Source: Gemmatimonadaceae bacterium (GTDB taxonomy: Bacteria > Gemmatimonadota > Gemmatimonadetes > Gemmatimonadales > Gemmatimonadaceae). From it: a stretch of 35,184 bases of DNA. The stretch's first letter is position 1, and every line of letters begins with the position of its first letter. Location: NCBI GenBank assembly GCA_013361935.1, contig JABFXC010000112.1:1-35184 (forward strand). The letters are read 5' to 3'. Below the pieces are notes generated by a model. The model did not search any database. It saw only the letters and a program-made list of their open reading frames with translations, and was not told the DNA's origin. The translations under genes and the position numbers were made by a program. Positions 1 to 6,353 of the stretch are shown here, one piece after another.

Positions 1-998
1 GCACATTGGGCAGCGAAGGACTGACCGCCTCCGCCATCGGGCTCGGCCTCATGGGGATGAGCCAGGCGTACGGCGCGCCCGAGGAGCGCGACGAGCGCGA
101 GTCGATCGCGACCATCCATCGCGCGATCGAGCTCGGCTGCACCTTTGTCGATACCGCGGAGGCCTACGGGCCGTTTCGGAACGAGGAGCTGCTCGCGCGC
201 GCGCTCGAGCAGCTCGGCGGCGGGGCGCGCGATCGCGTCGTCATCGCGACCAAGTTCGGCTTCCGTTTCGACGCGAAGGGCGCGATCGACGGAGTGGACA
301 GCCGGCCGGCGCACATCCGCGAGTCGGTGGAGGGCTCGCTGCGCCGGCTGCGCACCGACCGCATCGACCTGCTCTACCAGCACCGCGTCGACAGGGCCGT
401 CCCCATCGAGGACGTCGTCGGCGCGATGGCCGAGCTGGTGCGGGAAGGGAAGGTCCGCTTCCTCGGGCTCAGCGAAGCCGGCGAGCAGACCATCCGCCGC
501 GCCCACGCGACGCACCCGATCTCCGTGCTGCAGAGCGAGTACTCGCTCTGGGAGCGGAACCTCGAGCCGCGCATCATCCCCCTCCTCCGCGAGCTGAAGA
601 TCGGGCTCGTCCCGTTCGCCCCGCTCGGCCGCGGCTTCCTCACCGGCGAGGCGAAGCGCGCCGAGGAGTATTCCGAAGGCGACTTCCGCCGCGGCGATCC
701 GCGCTACCAGGGAGAGAACTTCGACGCGAACGTCCGCGCCGCGCAGGCGGTGCGCGACGTCGCGGCGCGGAAGGGCGCGACGGCGGGACAGATCGCATTG
801 GCCTGGCTGCTCCAGAAGGGGGACGACATCGTCCCGATCCCCGGGACGAAGCGCCGGAAGTATCTCGAGGAGAACGTCGCCGCGGCCGACGTCCGCCTCA
901 CGCGCGACGACATGGCCGCGCTCGACCGCGAGTTGGCGCCGGAGAAGATCTCCGGTCCGCGCTACAACGAGCGGCAGATGGCCGCCGTGGACCGTTAG
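1..998 (+). CDS. Aldo/keto reductase, 5'-truncated by window edge
   Basis: NAD(P)H-dependent reductase of the aldo/keto reductase superfamily (AKR13-like, TIM barrel, cytosolic). The first visible codons read T-L-G-S-E-G-L, which in this family follows a few N-terminal residues, so the true start lies just left of the window; TTG at position 6 is not convincing as a start. Counting from that TTG, the catalytic tetrad is visible as D49 and Y54 (VDTAEAYG), K83 (IATKFG) and H126 (LLYQHRVD). The C-terminal cofactor region has IPGTKR. It is followed after 4 bases by a RibD-like reductase on the same strand, so the two are probably co-transcribed. The substrate is not evident. It ends CGT-TAG-GC, one of the recurrent CGTTAGGC words in the window. 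Confidence 0.93.
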   Translation, partial: TLGSEGLTASAIGLGLMGMSQAYGAPEERDERESIATIHRAIELGCTFVDTAEAYGPFRNEELLARALEQLGGGARDRVVIATKFGFRFDAKGAIDGVDSRPAHIRESVEGSLRRLRTDRIDLLYQHRVDRAVPIEDVVGAMAELVREGKVRFLGLSEAGEQTIRRAHATHPISVLQSEYSLWERNLEPRIIPLLRELKIGLVPFAPLGRGFLTGEAKRAEEYSEGDFRRGDPRYQGENFDANVRAAQAVRDVAARKGATAGQIALAWLLQKGDDIVPIPGTKRRKYLEENVAAADVRLTRDDMAALDRELAPEKISGPRYNERQMAAVDR

Positions 999-1002
999 GC
1001 AC

Positions 1003-1716
1003 ATGACACCCGTGTCGAAGCGCCCGCGCGTGATCTGCCACATGATGACGTCCCTCGACGGGCGGATCCTCACCGACGGCTGGCCCCTCTCGAAGGAGGG
1101 ACGGCAGCAGTACGAGCAGGTGCACGCGACCTACGACGCGCAGGGCTGGCTCTGCGGGCGGGTGACGATGGAGCAGCACTTCGCGCAGGGGGTGCGCCCC
1201 GACGCCGAGATCGCGCGCAAGCATCACGGGGCGCCGCGCGACGACTTCGTCGCGCCGGGCGAGCACGATTCCTTCGCCTTCGCCATCGACACCCACGGCC
1301 GCCTCGACTGGGACACGAACGACATCGACGGCGACCACGTCGTCGCGATCCTCTCCGCTCGCGTCTCCGACGAGTACCTCGCCGTCCTGCGCGAACGCGG
1401 CGTGTCGTACCTGCTCTGCGGCGCGCCGGAGGTCGACCTCGCCGAGGCGCTCGAGAAGATCGCGGCGCGCTTCGGCGTGCGGACGCTGATGCTCGAAGGC
1501 GGCGGAAAGATCAACGGCTCGATGCTCCGCGACGGGCTGATCGACGAGGTGAGCGTGCTCGTCACGCCGGTCGTCGACGGGCGCATCGGGACGCCGGCGC
1601 TCTTCGACGTCGACGAGGATCACGTCACCCCGCGTCGGCTCGAGCTGGAGAGCGTCGAGAAGCGCGCGGACGGGGTGCTCTGGGTGCGCTACCGGGTAGA
1701 GCGGCCGGGCGGCTGA
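1003..1716 (+). CDS. Dihydrofolate reductase-like / RibD C-terminal domain protein
   Basis: A 237-residue single-domain reductase of the RibD C-terminal (bacterial bifunctional deaminase-reductase) fold. Visible family features are the N-terminal strand and loop with MMTSLDGRI (residues 14-22), the NADPH-binding stretch MLEGGGKINGSML (residues 163-175) and the C-terminal DEVSVLVTPVVDGR segment. Free-standing members are often annotated as dihydrofolate reductase family proteins, but they need not act on folate or riboflavin intermediates. It lies 4 bases after an aldo/keto reductase, suggesting a two-gene NADPH-reductase operon. Its last 28 bases overlap the 3' end of the convergent LysR gene. 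Confidence 0.88.
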   Translation: MTPVSKRPRVICHMMTSLDGRILTDGWPLSKEGRQQYEQVHATYDAQGWLCGRVTMEQHFAQGVRPDAEIARKHHGAPRDDFVAPGEHDSFAFAIDTHGRLDWDTNDIDGDHVVAILSARVSDEYLAVLRERGVSYLLCGAPEVDLAEALEKIAARFGVRTLMLEGGGKINGSMLRDGLIDEVSVLVTPVVDGRIGTPALFDVDEDHVTPRRLELESVEKRADGVLWVRYRVERPGG

Positions 1717-2636
1717 CGACGGCGTCCGCGCGGCGCACGCGCGCCGTCTCGCGCCCCGCGCAGATGCCCGATGAACGCCCGCAGCGCTGGCGACGCGTGC
1801 CGCCGCTTCGGGTAGTAGAGATAGAACCCGGGGAAGGGCGTCGAGAACTCGCGCAGCACTTCCACCAGCTCCCCGCGCTCGATGTCCTCGCGCGCCTGGT
1901 GCTCGTAGAGCATCGCCAGCCCCACGCCCCCGCGCGCGAGGCGCGCGATGAGCACGGGATCCGTCGTCAGCACGCGTGTCGGCACGGCGACGCTGATCTC
2001 GCGGCCCTTCTCCGTGAACTCCCAGCGGTAGGCGCGCGCGTCCGGCGTCGGATGCCAGTTGATGCACTCGTGCTCGACGAGCTCGCGCGGCTGCTTCGGC
2101 TTTCGATGGGTCGCGAAGTACGACGGCGATCCGACGACAACGAGCCGCAGGTCGCCCGAGACGGGCACCGCGATCATGTCCCGGTCGATGATCTCACCGA
2201 GCTGGATCCCCGCGTCGTAGCCGCGGCCGACGATGTCGGTGATCTCATTTGTCACCGCGAGGTCGAGCCGGATGTGCGGGTGCGCGGCGAGGAACGCGCC
2301 GATCACGGTCTCGCGGAGAAACCCTTCCGCTCCTCCCGAGACGACGAGCCGCAGCGTCCCGCGCGGCTCGTCTCCGAGCTCGCCTATTGCCGCGACCGCG
2401 GCGCGTACCTCCTCGAGCGCCGGACGCACCGAGGCGTAGAGCCGCTCTCCCGCCTCTGTGAGGTGGACGCTCCGCGTGGTGCGTCGCACCAGGATTACCC
2501 CGAGCCCCTCCTCGAGCTTGCGCAGCGACTGGCTGACGGCCGACGCACTGACGCCGAGCCGGTCGCCGGCGGCGCGGAATCCGCGCGCCTCGGCCACCGC
2601 GGCGAACACGGCCATCGCGTTGAGATCGTCGGACAT
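1689..2636 (-). CDS. LysR family transcriptional regulator
   Basis: A 315-residue LysR-type regulator. The winged HTH occupies about residues 1-60 (AVFAAVAEARGFRAAGDRL, then SASAVSQSLRKLEE). The substrate-binding domain runs from about residue 90 (GTLRLVVSGGAEGFL) to about 295, and the C-terminal tail is Arg-rich. It is transcribed away from the cupin/alcohol dehydrogenase run at 2732-4772, the usual arrangement for a LysR protein controlling its divergent neighbour. The 95-base intergenic region would hold the operator. The 3' end overlaps the convergent reductase gene by 28 bases, so the tail beyond the family core may be lineage-specific. Inducer unknown. Confidence 0.93.
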   Translation of the reverse strand: MSDDLNAMAVFAAVAEARGFRAAGDRLGVSASAVSQSLRKLEEGLGVILVRRTTRSVHLTEAGERLYASVRPALEEVRAAVAAIGELGDEPRGTLRLVVSGGAEGFLRETVIGAFLAAHPHIRLDLAVTNEITDIVGRGYDAGIQLGEIIDRDMIAVPVSGDLRLVVVGSPSYFATHRKPKQPRELVEHECINWHPTPDARAYRWEFTEKGREISVAVPTRVLTTDPVLIARLARGGVGLAMLYEHQAREDIERGELVEVLREFSTPFPGFYLYYPKRRHASPALRAFIGHLRGARDGARAPRGRRRQPPGRSTR

Positions 2637-2640
2637 CGTG

Positions 2641-2651
2641 AAGCAATGCTT
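2641..2651. promoter_or_regulatory. Candidate LysR operator half-palindrome
   Basis: AAGCA-A-TGCTT is a perfect 5-bp inverted repeat around one base, 4 bases upstream of the LysR start and inside the LysR/cupin divergent region. LysR proteins commonly bind short dyads here, but this site is short and does not give the classic T-N11-A spacing, so it is only a candidate. Confidence 0.25.
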
Positions 2652-2731
2652 AACGGGTCATCAACCGTCGTCAAGTAGATCGCGAGACCCGATCCCGCTT
2701 GATTGCGTCCATCACTTCGACGGAGCAGACG

Positions 2732-3130
2732 ATGAAGATCACGCGAGCGGGCACCCAGCCCTCTGCGAAAGGACCGTCCGACTGGTTCACCGGCACCGTC
2801 CGGATCGATCCGCAGTTTCAGGCCGACGCGCCTGGCCGCGCCGCCGGCGCCGCGGTCACCTTCGAGCCGGGTGCGCGCACCGCCTGGCACACCCACCCGT
2901 TAGGCCAGACGCTCATCGTCACCTTCGGACGCGGGCTCGTGCAGCGCGAGGGCGGACCGGCCGAGGAGATCCGGCCGGGCGACGTGGTCTGGTTCGCGCC
3001 GAACGAGAAGCACTGGCATGGCGCGTCGCCGGAAAACGCGATGCAGCACATCGCCATCCAGGAGGCGCTCGACGGGAAGGCGGTGACGTGGATGGAGAAG
3101 GTCAGCGATGAACAGTACGGAGGGAGATAG
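2732..3130 (+). CDS. Manganese cupin, hydroxynitrile lyase-like
   Basis: A 132-residue single-domain cupin. The ATG at 2732 is chosen over an earlier in-frame start at 2699 because GGAG lies 6 bases upstream and the product then aligns from M1 with cupin hydroxynitrile lyases. The protein carries H53, H55 and Q59 ([10 protein letters not shown]) and H94 (NEKHWHG), plus H106. These are the same residue numbers as the metal site of Granulicella tundricola cupin hydroxynitrile lyase as I recall it, and A40, V42 and Q110 also coincide. Such enzymes reversibly cleave or form cyanohydrins, but their natural role is unsettled; many relatives are annotated simply as cupin or carboxymuconolactone-linked proteins. 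It is the first gene of a run with a zinc alcohol dehydrogenase 3 bases downstream, probably under the divergent LysR protein. Confidence 0.9.
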   Translation: MKITRAGTQPSAKGPSDWFTGTVRIDPQFQADAPGRAAGAAVTFEPGARTAWHTHPLGQTLIVTFGRGLVQREGGPAEEIRPGDVVWFAPNEKHWHGASPENAMQHIAIQEALDGKAVTWMEKVSDEQYGGR

Positions 3131-3133
3131 ATC

Positions 3134-4150
3134 GTGAAGGCAACCATCCTGTATGGCACGCGCGACGTCCGCTTCGAGACGCGCGACGACCCGAAGATCC
3201 TGAAGCCGACTGACGCGATTCTCCGCCTCGCGGCAACCTGCGTCTGCGGCTCCGACCTCTGGCCCTATCGCGGCGCGCAGCCGATCGACGGGCCGACCCC
3301 GATGGGTCACGAGTACTGCGGCGTCGTCGAGGAGGTGGGCAGCGCGGTGAACAACGTGAAAAAGGGGCAGTTCGTGATCGGCTCCTTCGCCACGTCGGAC
3401 AACACGTGCCCCAACTGCCAGCACGGCTACCAGTCCTCGTGCGTGAATCGCGAGTTCATGCTCGGCGCTCAGGCGCCACTGCTGCGCGTCTCCAACGCCG
3501 ACGGCACCCTCGTCGCGACGCGCGAGCAGCCCGACGCGCGATACATCCCGAGTCTGCTCGCGGTCTCCGACGTCCTCGGCACCGGATGGTTCGCCGCCGA
3601 CGCCGCGAACGTGAAGCCAGGCGCGACGGTGGTCGTCGTCGGCGACGGTGCGGTGGGGCTCCTCGGCGTGCTCTCGGCGAAGCAGATGGGCGCCGAGCGC
3701 ATCATCGCGATGAGCCGCCACGCGAAGCGGCAGCAGCTGGCCCGCGAGTTCGGCGCGACGGACATCGTCACCGAGCGCGGCGAGGAAGGCTCGGCGAAGA
3801 TCCGCGAGCTGACGAAGGGCATCGGCGCCGACTCGGTGCTCGAGTGCGTGGGGACGCAGGAGTCGATGTGGCAGGCGATCAACGCGACGCGCGCCGGCGG
3901 CCACACGAGCTACGTCGGAGTCCCGCACGGCGTCTCGCTCGACGGCGCGAAGCTCTTCTTCAGCCACGTGCACCTGCACGGCGGTCCGGCCCCGGTCCGG
4001 CGCTACCTGCCGCAGCTGATCGACCTCGTGCTGACGGAGAAGATCAACCCCGGTAAGGTGTTCGACTTGACGCTACCGCTCGCGCAGGTCGCGGAGGGCT
4101 ACAAGGCGATGGACGAGCGGCGCGCGATCAAGGCGCTCCTGACGGTTTGA
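3134..4150 (+). CDS. Zinc-dependent alcohol dehydrogenase
   Basis: A 338-residue medium-chain dehydrogenase/reductase. It starts at GTG 3134, with GGAGGG 9 bases upstream inside the end of the cupin gene, and begins MKATILYG as expected for the family. The catalytic zinc site shows C38 (CVCGSD), H59-E60 (GHEY) and D146. The structural zinc loop has only three Cys (C92, C95, C103) where many homologues have four, so structural zinc may be absent or bound differently. The Rossmann motif GDGAVG is at residues 170-175. The gene follows the cupin by 3 bases and precedes a cyclophilin-like gene by 10, so it is clearly operonic. Probable role: NAD(P)-dependent interconversion of an alcohol and aldehyde linked to the cupin product (inference). 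Confidence 0.93.
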   Translation: MKATILYGTRDVRFETRDDPKILKPTDAILRLAATCVCGSDLWPYRGAQPIDGPTPMGHEYCGVVEEVGSAVNNVKKGQFVIGSFATSDNTCPNCQHGYQSSCVNREFMLGAQAPLLRVSNADGTLVATREQPDARYIPSLLAVSDVLGTGWFAADAANVKPGATVVVVGDGAVGLLGVLSAKQMGAERIIAMSRHAKRQQLAREFGATDIVTERGEEGSAKIRELTKGIGADSVLECVGTQESMWQAINATRAGGHTSYVGVPHGVSLDGAKLFFSHVHLHGGPAPVRRYLPQLIDLVLTEKINPGKVFDLTLPLAQVAEGYKAMDERRAIKALLTV

Positions 4151-4160
4151 GGAAGGAGCG

Positions 4161-4514
4161 ATGAAGATCCGCCTCGATGTAGAGGGGATGCGGTTGACGG
4201 CGACCCTCGACGAGGGCGCGGCGGCGCGTGATTTCGCGTCGCTGCTGCCGCTCATCCTGACGCTCGAAGACTATGCGTCGACGGAGAAGATCGCGTACCT
4301 GCCGCGGAAGTTGACGACCACAGGCGAGCCGTCGGGCACCGCGGCATCCGCTGGCGACGTCATGTACTACGCCCCGTGGGGCAACCTCGCGCTCTTCTAC
4401 CGGAGCGCGGGCGAGGCGAAAGGCCTTGTAAAGCTCGGGACTCTCGACGCGGGATTGGACCTGCTGCGGCGACCTGGCAAACTATCGGTCGAGATCGATA
4501 AATCGGGGGATTGA
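4161..4514 (+). CDS. Cyclophilin-like fold protein
   Basis: A 117-residue protein of the bacterial cyclophilin-like family (small beta-barrel; recognised from the N-terminal MKIRL..EG, LPLILTLEDYASTEKIAYLP and GDVMYYAPWGNLALFY segments). Members are small cytosolic proteins of unknown biochemical activity; proline isomerase activity should not be assumed. AAGGAG sits 5 bases before the ATG. It lies between the alcohol dehydrogenase and a tautomerase. This cupin/ADH/cyclophilin-like/tautomerase neighbourhood recurs in other bacteria from memory, which suggests a shared but undefined pathway. Confidence 0.8.
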   Translation: MKIRLDVEGMRLTATLDEGAAARDFASLLPLILTLEDYASTEKIAYLPRKLTTTGEPSGTAASAGDVMYYAPWGNLALFYRSAGEAKGLVKLGTLDAGLDLLRRPGKLSVEIDKSGD

Positions 4515-4523
4515 GCTGACTCC

Positions 4524-4772
4524 ATGCCACACGTGATCGTGAAGATGATCGCTGGCCGAACCGAAGAGCTGAATCAGCGGCTCGCCGACCGAATCACGGA
4601 AGACCTCGTCGGCATCCTGCGGATCGACGAGAAGTCGATCTCGGTCGCTATCGAGGACATCGCTCCCGACGACTGGACGGAGCAGGTATACAACCCCGAC
4701 ATTAACCTGTGGTCACCATTCGCCCCGCCAGACCCGCCGACGCGCCGGCCCTCGGCCGACTGGGCGCGCTGA
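4524..4772 (+). CDS. 4-oxalocrotonate tautomerase family protein with altered C-terminus
   Basis: An 82-residue tautomerase of the PptA/4-OT type. Pro2, which becomes the N-terminal catalytic proline after Met removal, is present (MPHVIVKM). The central helix and second strand (RLADRITEDL, SVAIEDIAPDDW) fit the family. After EQVYNPDI, where relatives usually finish with a segment like GKxxTLYKKPGY, the sequence changes to Trp/Pro-rich residues with no resemblance. Exactly there it overlaps by 64 bases, in another frame, the 5' end of the GNAT gene starting at GTG 4709. The native tail has therefore probably been lost by a deletion that joined the two genes. The protein may still fold, because the Pro and the first beta-alpha-beta unit are intact. 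Confidence 0.82.
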   Translation: MPHVIVKMIAGRTEELNQRLADRITEDLVGILRIDEKSISVAIEDIAPDDWTEQVYNPDINLWSPFAPPDPPTRRPSADWAR

Positions 4773-5191
4773 TGGTGCGCACGCATCACGACTTCGATCC
4801 GCTGCGCTTCGTCCCCGCGGGGCCGGGCACCGAGCGCGGCTACGGCTCCTGGCTCGCCTCCCAGACCAAGGAGCCCGACGTCATCGTCCTCGTCGCCGAG
4901 CAGGACGGCGAGGTGGTCGGCTACGCGTACGCCGGGCTCGAGGGGCACGACTACATGGCGCTCCGCGGACCGGCGGGCGCGCTCTACGACGTCATCGTCG
5001 ACCCCGCGCATCGCGGACGCGGCGTCGGCCGCCAGCTGCTCGACGCGGCGATCGCGGCGCTGAAGACGAAGGGCGCGCCGCGCGTCGTGCTCTCCACCGC
5101 GCAGCGCAACGAGCCGGCGCAGCGTCTCTTCGAGAGGGCCGGCTTCCGGCGGACGATGATCGAGATGACGCGGGAGCTGGAGGAGCAGTAG
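4709..5191 (+). CDS. GNAT family N-acetyltransferase
   Basis: A 160-residue GCN5-related acetyltransferase. The start GTG 4709 gives VTIRPARPADAPAL, a typical GNAT beginning. The acetyl-CoA pyrophosphate-binding motif A is visible as VDPAHRGRGVGRQLL (R102-x-x-G-x-G107), followed by the motif B region NEPAQRLFERAGFRR. The start lies within the tautomerase ORF in a different frame, so expression probably depends on translational coupling or read-in from the upstream run. Whether it belongs functionally with the cupin/ADH genes is doubtful; the junction looks like a deletion. Acceptor substrate unknown. Confidence 0.9.
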   Translation: MVTIRPARPADAPALGRLGALMVRTHHDFDPLRFVPAGPGTERGYGSWLASQTKEPDVIVLVAEQDGEVVGYAYAGLEGHDYMALRGPAGALYDVIVDPAHRGRGVGRQLLDAAIAALKTKGAPRVVLSTAQRNEPAQRLFERAGFRRTMIEMTRELEEQ

Positions 5192-5202
5192 GCCAACCGC
5201 CG

Positions 5203-5225
5203 GGCCGGAGCCACAGCGTCCGGCC
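5203..5225 (+). terminator. GC hairpin after the GNAT gene, possible terminator
   Basis: GGCCGGA, a 9-base loop, then TCCGGCC: a perfect 7-bp stem starting 12 bases after the GNAT stop. No T-run follows, so it is a weak candidate for a terminator. Confidence 0.3.
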
Positions 5226-5275
5226 TCGAGCCGCGCGTGGCTATCGCGATGTACCCGAAGATCGTTCGGGGCTTC

Positions 5276-5386
5276 GGCGTGATGTCACAGGGAGCCGGGG
5301 AGGCCGGGGAGGCGTTCGCAGGAGCGATCGCTCACCACCAGAGCACCTCCCGTAGCTCCACGGCTCTCCGTTATTGACAGCCGAGC
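5276..5386. repeat. Palindromic dispersed repeat, copy 1 (degenerate)
   Basis: About 111 bases sharing an organised match with the copy at 6002-6114: GGCGTGAT, then ACAGGGAGCCGGGGAGG, GTTCGCAGG, the central GAGCACCTCCCGT and the end GTTATT..AC.GCCGAGC. The terminal arms (CAGGGAGCCGGGGAGG and CTCCACGGCTCTCCGTTA) are inverted but imperfect here, while the second copy has perfect arms. It lies in direct orientation upstream of the YCII gene. It carries no coding capacity of its own. Confidence 0.8.
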
Positions 5387-5568
5387 CACGGAGAGCTGGG
5401 CTCCGCGTCGCTCCGGGGAACCCGCGAAGATCCGCGTGCTCCGCCCCTCGCCATCCTTCCGGCTCTCCCGATATTGTCTCGGACGTTGTCGATTTCCCCG
5501 AGCCTCGTTCGACGTACTGGTGAGGGGGCGCGAGCCCCGCACCGACCAACACCGACAGGAGCCCGAAG

Positions 5569-5991
5569 ATGCGTGTCATGGTGATCGTGAAGGCCAGCCA
5601 GGATTCCGAGAAGGGAGTACTCCCTACCACGGAGGAGTTCGCGGCGATGGGAGCGTTCAACGAGGAGCTCGTGAAGGCCGGGATCATGCTCGACGGCGAC
5701 GGGCTCAAGCCGAGCCGCGCCGGGAAGCGCATCGTCCAGGACGGGACGAAGCGCACCGTGGTCGACGGCCCCTTCGCCGAGACGAAGGAGCTCGTCGCCG
5801 GCTACTGGATCTGGCAGGTGAAGTCGATGGACGAAGCCGTCGAATGGGCGCGCCGCTGCCCGAACACCATGCGCGGCGGCGGCGTGCTCGAGATCCGTCC
5901 CTTCTACGAGATGGAAGACTTCGGCGAGGCGCTCACTCCCGAGCTCCGCGAGAAGGAGCAGCAGCTCCGCGACCAGTCGGCCAAGCGTTAG
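5569..5991 (+). CDS. YCII/DGPF-domain protein
   Basis: A 140-residue YCII-related (DGPF-domain) protein with a ferredoxin-like fold. The signature VVDGPFAETKELVAGYW is at residues 64-80 (DGPF 66-69), preceded by the typical MRVMVIVKAS start and GDGLKPS loop. These small cytosolic proteins are frequently encoded near ECF sigma factors or other YCII genes; no sigma-factor gene is adjacent here. The biochemical role is not established for the family. The gene stands alone between two direct copies of a palindromic repeat, which raises the possibility of a small mobile or duplicated cassette. It ends AAG-CGT-TAG-G. Confidence 0.92.
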   Translation: MRVMVIVKASQDSEKGVLPTTEEFAAMGAFNEELVKAGIMLDGDGLKPSRAGKRIVQDGTKRTVVDGPFAETKELVAGYWIWQVKSMDEAVEWARRCPNTMRGGGVLEIRPFYEMEDFGEALTPELREKEQQLRDQSAKR

Positions 5992-6001
5992 GGCAGGCCT
6001 T

Positions 6002-6114
6002 GGCGTGATCTAACAGGGAGCCGGGGAGGCCGGGGGAGGAGTTCGCAGGGGCTGGGGGCTCAGCACCATAGCACCTCCCGTCGCTCCCCGGCTCCCTGTT
6101 ATTCACCGCCGAGC
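6002..6114. repeat. Palindromic dispersed repeat, copy 2 (perfect arms)
   Basis: The arms TAACAGGGAGCCGGGGA (6011-6027) and TCCCCGGCTCCCTGTTA (6085-6101) are a perfect 17-bp inverted repeat, with GGGAGG and CCTCCC extending the stem inside. The whole could fold as one long hairpin with a loop of roughly 40 bases. It matches the copy at 5276-5386 in direct orientation. The form resembles REP/MITE-like dispersed elements. No transposase was seen and no target duplication can be confirmed by eye. Confidence 0.85.
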
Positions 6115-6202
6115 AATCGTAGAAAGCTTCTCGGGTGTCGCGTGGTGGTCTGTCTCGGCGGGGAGATCGCGCGGTTTTTTCGGGAAGAACTACGCAAGCA
6201 CT

Positions 6203-6271
6203 GCGGAAGAACGGCGGAAGATTCTACTCGCACGAGCCCGCAGTTCTTGAACAGGGCAGTTCTTCCGCCGT
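6203..6271. repeat. Inverted repeat downstream of the M13 peptidase gene
   Basis: ACGGCGGAAGA (6211-6221) is the exact reverse complement of TCTTCCGCCGT (6261-6271), and the overlapping GCGGAAGAAC (6203-6212) pairs with GTTCTTCCGC (6259-6268). The left arm is thus a tandem of GCGGAAGA units that can pair in two registers. It lies between the convergent YCII and M13 genes and could act as a transcription end structure, but no T-run follows in either direction. Confidence 0.45.
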
Positions 6272-6353
6272 GCTTCCTGCCCAATCCGCGCGATGCCCGA
6301 ACAGCCGACGAGCCCGACGCGATCCGCGAGAGAACCCGCAGCCGAGCTGTCCC

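Larger units (their letters stand above)
5192..5568. other. Intergenic region with hairpin and palindromic repeat copy
   Basis: 377 bases with no convincing gene. It holds a short GC hairpin just after the GNAT gene (5203-5225), a degenerate copy of the 112-bp palindromic repeat (5276-5386), and about 180 bases leading to the YCII gene. In that last part CTCTCCGT (5364-5371) and ACGGAGAG (5388-5395) form a second inverted repeat that crosses the repeat boundary. AGGAG 6 bases before ATG 5569 is the ribosome-binding site. I see no clear sigma-70 promoter. Confidence 0.6.
5992..6353. other. Intergenic region with repeat copy 2 and long hairpin
   Basis: 362 bases between the YCII gene and the 3' end of the convergent M13 peptidase gene. 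It contains the perfect palindromic repeat copy (6002-6114), a T6 run near 6175, and an inverted repeat at 6203-6271. Reading frames cross it on both strands, but none has a family resemblance or a ribosome-binding site. I regard it as non-coding. Confidence 0.6.
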
